Source of the DNA: Steinernema hermaphroditum
Lineage: Eukaryota > Nematoda > Chromadorea > Rhabditida > Steinernematidae
Direction of reading: 5' to 3'
DNA length: 64,000 nucleotides
Assembly: GCA_030435675.1 (NCBI GenBank)
Contig: CM059624.1
Location: forward strand, 706,769 to 770,768
Part shown: positions 57,823 to 64,000 of the stretch, one piece after another
Numbering within the stretch: the stretch's first letter is position 1
Layout of the letters: the number at the start of each line of letters is the position of its first letter
The notes under the pieces: model-generated
The model's input: the letters and a program-made list of their open reading frames with translations, nothing else
Database searches by the model: none
Told to the model about the DNA's origin: nothing
Translations under genes and position numbers: made by a program

Positions 57823-58112
57823 TCAATAATAAGGTGCATATGGAGCCGGATATCCACCGTATGCGCCGTAGAAATGGGAAGCACCGTAGTATCCGGCACC
57901 TCCGGGGTAATAGTAGCTGCCTGGATAAAAGTAGTAGCGCTTGACGCGTTTCATTCTAAACATAGTAGCCATCAGAGTCAACAGAGAATAATCACTCACT
58001 GTTTTGCAGAGTTCTCAGGAGTAGGATCCTCATGCGGCTCGGTCTGTCCATCCACAGCGAAAACAGAGAGCAGGAGAGCGAATGAAAGAAAGATAACAAA
58101 GGCGATCTTCAT
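57823..58112 (-). CDS. Secreted Gly/Tyr-rich peptide precursor 1
   Basis: Two-exon gene for an 81-residue precursor (58112-58000 and 57955-57823; 44-bp intron, phase 2). Signal peptide MKIAFVIFLSFALLLSVFAV is followed by an acidic spacer (TEPHEDPTPENS), then MKRVKR, a furin/kex-type site, and a mature peptide of about 40 residues made mostly of Tyr, Gly, Ala and Pro (YYFYPGSYYYPGG to GGYPAPYAPYY). There is no Cys in the mature part. Overall design matches the pair at 62757 and 63526: intron just before RVKR, Tyr-rich product. Gly/Tyr-rich secreted peptides of nematodes include the NLP/caenacin antimicrobial group; membership is a guess. A TATA-like TATATAA (58181-58187) lies about 70 bp upstream. 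Confidence 0.82.
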
Positions 58113-58180
58113 CGTTTTCTTGGTAAAAGGCCGAAGGAGCTGATGTTCTTGTTCTGTGAGGCGTAGTTCGGCGAGGTTCT

Positions 58181-58187
58181 TTATATA
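58181..58187 (-). promoter_or_regulatory. TATA box of the 58112 peptide gene
   Basis: TATATAA on the minus strand, 69 bp before the ATG at 58112. Confidence 0.55.
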
Positions 58188-59203
58188 CTACTCAAGTTGC
58201 TCTTTCAGTTCTAACCTTTGAGTTAACGCGCAAACACTTGGAGTTCCATAGTTGTCTTATTAAGTTCGGACAACGCACTTATCAAAACTTGATTTGAATG
58301 GATGAGTTGAGTTACTCAACATTGGTGTCGCTCCAAATGCGCAGTCTTTTTAAGTGGACTGGTTCTAAAAAATGTGTCTGCACTTTTTGAGGGCCTTGTT
58401 ATAAACAGCTGACGTATGTTAAGTTCCACTCACATAATTGTGGTCTTCGACCTACACATCCAGTTCCATAAGAGAGAGAGTACAAAATGATAGAGATGTT
58501 AGAGACATTCAATATTGTAGCCCTGATTTTTCATGTGCCAAGTTCTTATTGCGCTTAATACTCTAACCAGTGTCTGTTATCAACTTTCTACATAGCCACG
58601 TGAGCATTCATATATCCATCTTGTGTAATAGCGGTAACAGGAGGAGAAATGAGTGGTTGAAAGGAGTTAGCGCTCTGACAAAACTTTGCCACAGATTGTC
58701 GCCACTCCTGTCACGATCTCAACGGCCCTAGTAGCGTGGCTGTTTCACGAAAACGCCAAAATCCTCGCAGGAAAAGTACATTTTTTATGGAAATAGACAG
58801 TGGCATAAAGTACTTGATAGGGTCCTGCGGTATCAGGTACACCATCCCAGAAATAACCAGAATTTGTTCCACATTGTTCTCATCTATGTTCGTCATTGTA
58901 TTTTGCAAATCTACATCAATAACAGTGTTCACATACAAATGACAGTAAGACGCACAGCGCTAGGCAAAGATCCAACTGGCAACGAGAGCGTAAATTTGCT
59001 TCTTGGCTCTCTTTAGAGATTCAGAATCGTTGCCCAGCGGCGAATATATACATACAGGATGACCATTTTTTTGTCTGCCATATTTACAAATGTTTTTCGC
59101 ATCACCGGTGTTTTTGGTCTCAAAATGACCTCCAAAACGGGCTCGAAATGCGCCCACGGCTCGAAATCCACACTGGCACCAAATCCCGTGGATGTAAGGA
59201 CAT
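58188..59203. other. Intergenic, nothing recognised
   Basis: It contains ACAGGATGACCATTTTTTTG at about 59055-59074, a sequence of the kind seen at ends of mariner elements, just before the transposase fragment; no partner terminus was found. Confidence 0.45.
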
Positions 59204-59422
59204 TTGGCCTACTCGCCGGATCTGAATCCGTTGGACTACGCAATCTGGTCCATTCTGGAGGAGGAAGCCTGCCTAAGACGCCACAAGTCCACTGACTCCC
59301 CGAGGGGAGCTCTGCAGCAAGCCAGGATAGAAATTAATCTGGGAACCCTTGCGTGTCTCGGCTTAATTTTCAAGAAGCGTCTTCAGCCCTGCATCGACGT
59401 TAAACCTGACCACTTCGAATGA
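59204..59422 (+). mobile_element. Mariner transposase C-terminal fragment
   Basis: An open frame of 72 residues reads YSPDLNPLDYAIWSILEEEA, then RRHKSTDSPRGALQQARIEI, then FKKRLQPCID and DHFE before a stop. YSPDLNPLDY is the third catalytic-Asp block of mariner-type (DDxD) transposases, and the rest is the standard C-terminal helix region. The N-terminal two thirds, including the first two catalytic residues, are missing in any frame upstream, so it is inactive. Confidence 0.85.
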
Positions 59423-59805
59423 TAGTTATTTTGTGTATGTGAAATTTTGCGTGCCGGCGCAGTGAGCTCCTCCGACAACGCTAATAGCCGGAGAGCCTTG
59501 GAGATGATGTTTAATGATTGCCAGATGAGTCCAGGCGTCGTCGTGCTCGTTGAAAATCGTGTGCGCATGTACGTTTCGTCCCCACTTGGTGTTTTTGTGG
59601 TCACACATGAAGTAAACTTTTGGAACATTAAATCAATCTACAAGTCACTGTTTATCGCATGATCATTGCATTACAGTGAATACCATTGAGACCCACTCCC
59701 GACCTGAGCATCTTTTTAGTTATTACAACGGCATATAAAATTCTTTAATTTACAGTACAAACCTAAACAATATCTTAATTACACATTATTATACGAACTC
59801 AGAAG
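59423..59805. other. 3' flank of the copper transporter gene
   Basis: No exon or AATAAA for the minus-strand gene was seen within 380 bp. The 81-residue frame at 59383-59628 (minus) is unsupported. Confidence 0.45.
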
Positions 59806-60226
59806 TTAGCACATTTCATATTTCTGCTTCGTGACTACACCTACTACCATATTAGAGAAAACTTCTCCAATGACGACTGCTAGACATAACCACACATTCA
59901 ACATCATGAAGATGGCCATTAAGCTGTAGGAAAGAAAGGTCTGTAGGGTGAAGAGGATCAGATTTCCCGGCGCACTGCAAGAAATAATTATCGGCGTAAT
60001 TGAAAAGAACCTACTTCATCTTGCTCTCATGCAGATTACTCCTGTAAACTCTGAGGAACTCCTTGAAGAAACTCACCACTAGGACCACTATCATGGAGAC
60101 TACCATGGCTGAAAAGGGTTGTTACCTTAAACATTGCAAACACCTACTAAGTGCGCAATCGATTTTCCAAAAATCAAATAAAATCGTTTCGGTAGCTCCG
60201 GAATGGAAGACAACGGGCGTGATCAT
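59806..60226 (-). CDS. Ctr-family high-affinity copper transporter
   Basis: SLC31/Ctr copper importer, 113 residues. Minus-strand exons 60226-60148, 60108-60015 and 59974-59806 with introns of 39 and 40 bp, all in phase. The N-terminus VVFHSGATETILFDFW matches the pre-TM1 signature of Ctr proteins (FHxGxxExxLFDFW). TM1 is MVVSMIVVLVVSFF followed by a basic loop (FKEFLRVYRS). TM2 carries the copper-path MxxxM (M77-M81 in YSLMAIFMML), and TM3 has G94xxxS98 where GxxxG is usual. A TTTCCAG acceptor lies 8 bp before the ATG, typical of spliced-leader trans-splicing. The extracellular Met-rich N-terminal segment common in the family is absent, so an upstream exon cannot be ruled out. It lies 408 bp downstream of the DHHC gene on the same strand. 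Confidence 0.88.
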
Positions 60227-60633
60227 CGTGGTCTCTGGAAAGCAATGAGAATATCGCAACTGTGCAAATCCAAAATAATCGTACAGGTACAGACGCGCAA
60301 CGCAATGATGTACTTTATCGAGGTTGCGATGGCGGTCGATGTATGCGCGTTGAAAACAGGATAGCGTAAAGAGCGCACCCCTTCATCCACACAGGTCAGA
60401 TTTAAAATGTTTGTGACACAATTTCGGCGATCGATCGTACGGGAATTAGGAAAAGTGATTAAGGATTTGAGTGATATTGAATGGATCGGAGATTCAATTA
60501 ATCAATTATATTTGAATGAATCCGATTCAATTAGCGATGGTTCAAATCTTTCATAAGTATTGTCGGCTATTCAATACATATGGACGCCACTATGAAAGAA
60601 CCCACTTCATTTAATAACAAACAACTAATAAAG
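60227..60633. other. Gap between the DHHC and Ctr genes
   Basis: It contains a run of ATTCAATT/GATTCAATTA words (60478-60540) in a diverged repeat. At 408 bp it is wider than the ~100 bp usual within nematode operons, so an operon is not supported. Confidence 0.5.
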
Positions 60634-61933
60634 TCAAATGGTAAAGGAGTTCATGGGTGTGCTTACTTCCGCTACACGACGCACGACAAATCGATCTGTG
60701 AAAGAGTCATCACTATAGGTGATCGGAAAATGACGACCGTCGTTGACTCGGGTATCGAGCGGAATTGCCCACAGCCCCCATCCGAAGACGGCACGGAAAT
60801 TACGGTAAGTGCCGAGGTCGTACCCCGCGTTGCTGTCTCCTCTAAAAACTGGTCACATAAGAAGGTGGTGTAAAAAGGAGAGCACACTTGATGTTCGTTG
60901 GTTTCGCTTGTTCGCACGTCGTTTCGTTGACCTGTATCAGCTTCAAGTGATAGACGAGCAGCTCTCCGAGAGGGTAATAGCCAAAACCGCATTGGAGTAG
61001 AATGCAAAAGAGAACTTGAGCGAAAAGCAACGCTTCGTCAATCCACTGTTGATTCATGAAGTAGCGCGCGAGACCCTCGATCATCGTCAGAACGGACCTA
61101 AAAATAAGAGCAGCTTACAACAAAGCATCCTACGCAAAACATAAACAGCAATCGGTCGTCAAAAGTGGCAAATGAAATCAATAGAATTTCAAAATCGAGG
61201 AACAGCCTACCATACAATGATAATCATCCCGTAAATGAGATAGAGCACGAAGTACTTGTAGTTCCTGTGCGAGACGCACTTGTTGATCCACGGACAGTGA
61301 TGATCATACTTGACAACGCAGAAGCCACAGCTCATACAATGATGCGCGCGATCTGGCTTGATCAGCTTGCACATATAGCAGTACCGGAGACGATTCCAGC
61401 TGTCCACTTCGGCGAATCTGAAATACTAGCGTTATTCCTAACCAAAGGCCAAATCTCACTTCAAATTACGATTTGCAGCCGCTTCGATAAGTATTTTGTA
61501 CTGCAAGTGAGCATTGTCGTGTGTAGATAAATCTGGCATGTACCGTCCATTGATAAACGGCGTCACCTCCTTGATCTGCTTGTCCACTTCGTCAGAAACG
61601 TAGTACTGCTCAGGGACGCGCGCCACTCGTGTACCACACGTTTGGATAAGACTCCAAATCCACATAAACATGAAATAGTTGTAAATGACGGCGTAAATGG
61701 TCCGCTGCACGTCGCTGGTGACCCAGTATCGCAGGAAGACGAAGTTGTATGCGTAGAAACTGAAATTATTGCATGTTGGAAAAGAAGGGAAACGAAAGAA
61801 CTTACGAGTAAGCAGCGCCGAGGATTTGAACGGTAAGCAAACAGTTAAGTAGGAGGTGCAAGAAGAATCCGAGGAACCAGTGTTTCTCGCGGTACTCGCG
61901 GACGAAGACGTAAATTTTCGAATACCAGGACAT
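60634..61933 (-). CDS. DHHC-type protein S-palmitoyltransferase
   Basis: Multi-pass Golgi or plasma-membrane enzyme that attaches palmitate to Cys of target proteins. 350 residues from minus-strand exons 61933-61806, 61759-61460, 61417-61211, 61097-60888 and 60841-60634, all in phase (introns 46, 42, 113, 46 bp). TM1 ([16 protein letters not shown]) and TM2 ([15 protein letters not shown]) precede the zinc-binding Cys-rich domain, with [13 protein letters not shown] and the catalytic DHHC at 181-184 in [18 protein letters not shown]3 and TM4 follow, then the TTxE motif (NETTCE, 271-274) and a PaCCT-like [14 protein letters not shown]. Length and order suit the ZDHHC2/15/20 type. A 31-codon upstream open frame (MGAAQTGS...) lies in the 5' leader, out of frame with the main start. 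Confidence 0.92.
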
Positions 61934-62473
61934 GATCGAAGACGGCTTCAGCGACAGTCGCGCGATGTTCTATTGCCACTCGACCGGTCAGGAGTGATCT
62001 CTCTGAGGGAACTAAGGCTTCCTGTCTGGGCTGCGCCCATAGTGACAGTGTAGCGTGTCTAATTTTGCAGGAATTGACTTTACGTCTATGTCTACGTTTA
62101 TGTCTATGCACATACTCCTGCGGGAAGCAGATGAACCAACTCACAGAAAATGCTAAGCCGTATTTCATTGCACTATCAGGCAAATCGTCACGGGAGTCGC
62201 ATCACGCACAGAACGAACAAAACGAGGAAAATTATGGAAAGGGGGTCGAAGGATTAGTTACGCACGCCGTGGTGTCGTCTACGTCAGACAAGGCACAAGA
62301 ATCTAAAATGCCATTGTTTGTGGCTCGTCTGCGGTCTCGCACACTGAGACAAATAGACAGTTGAATGGAAGCATCGACCGTGTCTCGGTTTGGGAGAGCT
62401 TAGGCGAACAGAGAAACCACCGACCGACTGCTCGTTTTGTATTTATACCAAAGGTACTAATGACCCGTGACAC
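61934..62473. other. Upstream region of the DHHC gene
   Basis: Bases 62085-62110 are a short repeat of CTATGTCTA/TTTATGTCTATG units. No gene recognised. Confidence 0.45.
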
Positions 62474-62609
62474 GACATAAGAGCGCCGGATTTAAGCGCG
62501 CTTATGACGGCGCGCTTATGTCGCGGCGCGCTTATGACGGCGCGCTTATGACGGCGCGCTTATGACGGCGCGCTTATTTCGGCGCGCTTAAATCCGGCGC
62601 TCTTATGTC
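62474..62609. repeat. Foldback element with perfect 28-bp inverted ends and tandem GC-rich core
   Basis: Left end 62474-62501 (starting GACATAAGAGCGCCGG) and right end 62582-62609 (finishing CCGGCGCTCTTATGTC) are exact inverted copies over 28 bp. The core consists of about six units of 14-16 bp, GGCGCGCTTATGAC, in direct orientation, one with TTTC in place of TGAC. It is far more GC-rich than its surroundings, has no coding capacity, and lies in a non-coding gap. The layout parallels the foldback at 11086-11286, though the sequences are unrelated. Confidence 0.9.
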
Positions 62610-62756
62610 ATGACGCCCTAATGACCAATTGTTATGCATTTGCAGAAGTGTTCCAGTCAAGCTTTTATTACATGTAAACCCGGTCAAGTAAGCAGGAATC
62701 TGACTCGGCTCCAGCGATGGGCGATTTCCAGTTGCATGCAAATAACTTCATTTCAT

Positions 62757-63004
62757 CTAATAGCCGTAGTATGGATAATTGTAGTAGTTGTAGTAACCCC
62801 AGTTAGGAACGTCTGGTGTTGATCCGGGAGGACAAGGATAGTTGAGGCAGTATTGTCGTTTCACTCGAAACTGTCTAAAAATTACGTTTGTTGAGATCGT
62901 CTGAGCATGCAATACCTTTCATGGAAGCCACTTAGCGCTCCGTCAACAATTAAGACAGTCACGACCAAAAGACTAATCGAAAAGACCGATCTGAGCCACT
63001 GCAT
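62757..63004 (-). CDS. Secreted Cys/Tyr-rich peptide precursor 2
   Basis: Two-exon gene for a 68-residue precursor (63004-62916 and 62874-62757; 41-bp intron, phase 2). Signal peptide MQWLRSVFSISLLVVTVLIV is followed by a short spacer (DGALSGFHER), then the cleavage motif FRVKR and a mature peptide starting QYCLNYPCPPGSTPDVPNWG and ending in a run of Tyr, Asn and Pro (YYNYYNYPYYGY). The two Cys could form one disulfide. It is paired head-to-head with 63526-63811: exon 1 is the same length (89 nt) and the first 24 mature residues are nearly identical. A TATAAATA box lies about 40 bp upstream. Function unknown; a secreted antimicrobial, neuropeptide-like or cuticle role is speculative. Confidence 0.85.
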
Positions 63005-63038
63005 GATGACTTTTAGCGGAATTAATGTGTGAGCGCCC

Positions 63039-63046
63039 TATTTATA
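63039..63046 (-). promoter_or_regulatory. TATA box of the 63004 peptide gene
   Basis: TATAAATA on the minus strand, 35-42 bp before the ATG. Confidence 0.65.
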
Positions 63047-63484
63047 TGCTCCGGTCAGGGTGGTGATTCCCCGTATCTTCCACACGTGATTTGAGAAGGT
63101 TCGCAGTTTTGCAGCATTCTCTGCAAAAACAATCGTATTCCATTGTGATCTACAAATGTCCGAGAAACTGGTTTACGATGCGATAACAGAACGCTTACTA
63201 GAAGGGTGAAGATTACTTTTGATTGTCGCAGTGGGACCCAAAGGTTCATTTTTTCGCATAAGCGTGCCTTCGGAGCATGGGGCACTTCACTTCCTCAGGT
63301 CATCTATTTTCTGGGTTCTGACCTTCGCAGCCGTTCTATTTGCAGATTTCACAAACCAGTTTCTCGAACGTTTGAAGATCGCTGCTGAAGTGTGATTGTT
63401 TACACTTTAATCTATGAAACCAAAGAAGTGCCTCGAAGAAAGAGCGCCAAAAATCAGAAATCACAATCGCGATATTCGAAGATC

Positions 63485-63491
63485 TATAAAT
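63485..63491 (+). promoter_or_regulatory. TATA box of the 63526 peptide gene
   Basis: TATAAAT on the plus strand, 35-41 bp before the ATG. Confidence 0.65.
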
Positions 63492-63525
63492 TAGGGCACT
63501 CGTGCATCATCCTCATTCATCACTG

Positions 63526-63811
63526 ATGCGGCTATTCCACTTCATTCTGCTCACTTTCGTCATTGTCCTATATTCCCTGAATGTTAATGCAGCTTTGAGC
63601 GGATTTACTGAGAGGTACGACTAGATTTTTTTTATACTATGGTGAGAAGAAGCTTTTTAGAGCAGTGCGTGTCAAGCGCCAATATTGTCTTAACTACCCT
63701 TGTCCACCTGGGTCGACCCCCGATGTGCCCAATTGGGGATATTACAATTATCACCATGACCGTCGCTATTACAATACGAGATACTATGCCGCTAGAGGTT
63801 ACAGAGGCTAG
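63526..63811 (+). CDS. Secreted Cys/Tyr-rich peptide precursor 3
   Basis: Two-exon gene for a 79-residue precursor (63526-63614 and 63661-63811; 46-bp intron, phase 2). Signal peptide MRLFHFILLTFVIVLYSLN is followed by spacer AALSGFTER, then AVRVKR and a mature peptide QYCLNYPCPPGSTPDVPNWG. That is the same opening as the divergent neighbour, but here it continues into a Tyr/Arg-rich tail (NYHHDRRYYNTRYYAARGYR). The sequence around the cleavage site and the first two dozen mature residues is conserved while the tails differ, which suggests the Cys-containing head is the constrained part. A poly(A) signal follows at 63893. Confidence 0.87.
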
Positions 63812-64000
63812 CAGCGTTGTATAAATAGACGCCTCACCCATGTCTGTAAATGAGCGAACTACCGTATACCCGGAAGCTTCCCCGTGCAATTGAATAAACA
63901 CTAGCATCACAAGATCCTACTCACCCGTGATTTATTTGACATCTTATCCTATGCGAGCATAGTGCGATTACATATTGTTAGATAGATATAGTTTCTGATT
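63812..64000. other. 3' flank of the last peptide gene
   Basis: It contains the AATAAA at 63893-63898, then AT-rich sequence to the window edge. Confidence 0.55.
63893..63898 (+). terminator. Poly(A) signal of the 63526 peptide gene
   Basis: AATAAA 82 bp past the stop codon at 63811. Confidence 0.7.

Larger units (their letters stand above)
63005..63525. promoter_or_regulatory. Shared intergenic promoter region of the divergent peptide genes
   Basis: A 521-bp region between two divergent start codons. TATA-like boxes face outward (63039-63046 minus, 63485-63491 plus). A 28-bp block occurs twice in inverted orientation, at 63147-63174 and 63353-63380, with 25 of 28 positions matching, each in the same direction relative to its own gene. 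The distances to the start codons are 143 and 146 bp. Confidence 0.75.

Noticed and set aside
59806..61933. Operon of DHHC and Ctr genes
   Set aside because: Same strand, but the 408-bp gap is wider than typical nematode operon spacing and no SL2-type evidence is visible.
62474..62609. CRISPR-like array
   Set aside because: The 14-16 bp units have no unique spacers and lie between perfect inverted ends in a eukaryotic context.

Overview
The window looks like nuclear DNA of a nematode, not a bacterium or virus. The genes are split by very short GT-AG introns, mostly 39-51 bp with TTTCAG-type acceptors. There are two nematode-type Srsx chemoreceptor genes, cathepsin Z (CPZ) genes, a cytosolic sulfotransferase, a DHHC palmitoyltransferase, a Ctr copper transporter, tRNA genes with intragenic promoters, and many degenerate transposon copies. 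I cannot name the species. Exons were assembled by hand from reading frame, splice-site phase and comparison between paralogues inside the window.

Layout. 1-5.6 kb: mostly non-coding, with a mariner-like element (2341-3203) and one single-exon gene of unknown function (3670-4548) that has a partial inverted copy just downstream. 5.6-9.1 kb: two cathepsin Z paralogues transcribed away from each other from a shared 298-bp region carrying three TGATAA (GATA) sites. 9.1-13.9 kb: a second mariner-like element, a foldback repeat, a five-exon Srsx receptor gene and a fragment of a third mariner-like copy. 14-41 kb: long gene-poor tract with one secreted-protein gene (19264-19962) and a dense scatter of old repeats: mariner-transposase scraps, the 3' end of a non-LTR retrotransposon, a palindromic element, and a roughly 500-bp element flanked by exact 13-bp target-site duplications. 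41.3-42.7 kb: four-exon sulfotransferase. 43-51 kb: repeats and a tRNA-Leu. 51.7-53.4 kb: a second Srsx gene on the minus strand, with the same exon architecture as the first and a tRNA-Ala inside its first intron. 54-57.6 kb: repeats, a MITE with clear terminal inverted repeats, a tandem duplication interrupted by the 13-bp-TSD element, and a tRNA-Val. 57.8-63.8 kb: the most gene-dense part, with three small secreted tyrosine-rich peptide genes (57823-58112, and a head-to-head pair 62757-63004 / 63526-63811), a Ctr copper transporter and a DHHC palmitoyltransferase.

Best candidates for something undescribed: (i) the family of two-exon genes encoding a signal peptide, an RVKR cleavage site and a Tyr-rich (partly Cys-containing) mature peptide; the head-to-head pair shares a mirror-image 28-bp promoter block at nearly the same distance from each start codon; (ii) the non-autonomous element with 13-bp target-site duplications, whose insertion can be read against an empty duplicate site 0.3 kb away; (iii) two foldback elements built from 27-28 bp inverted ends around GC-rich tandem units. 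No CRISPR array, prokaryotic operon or viral gene was seen.
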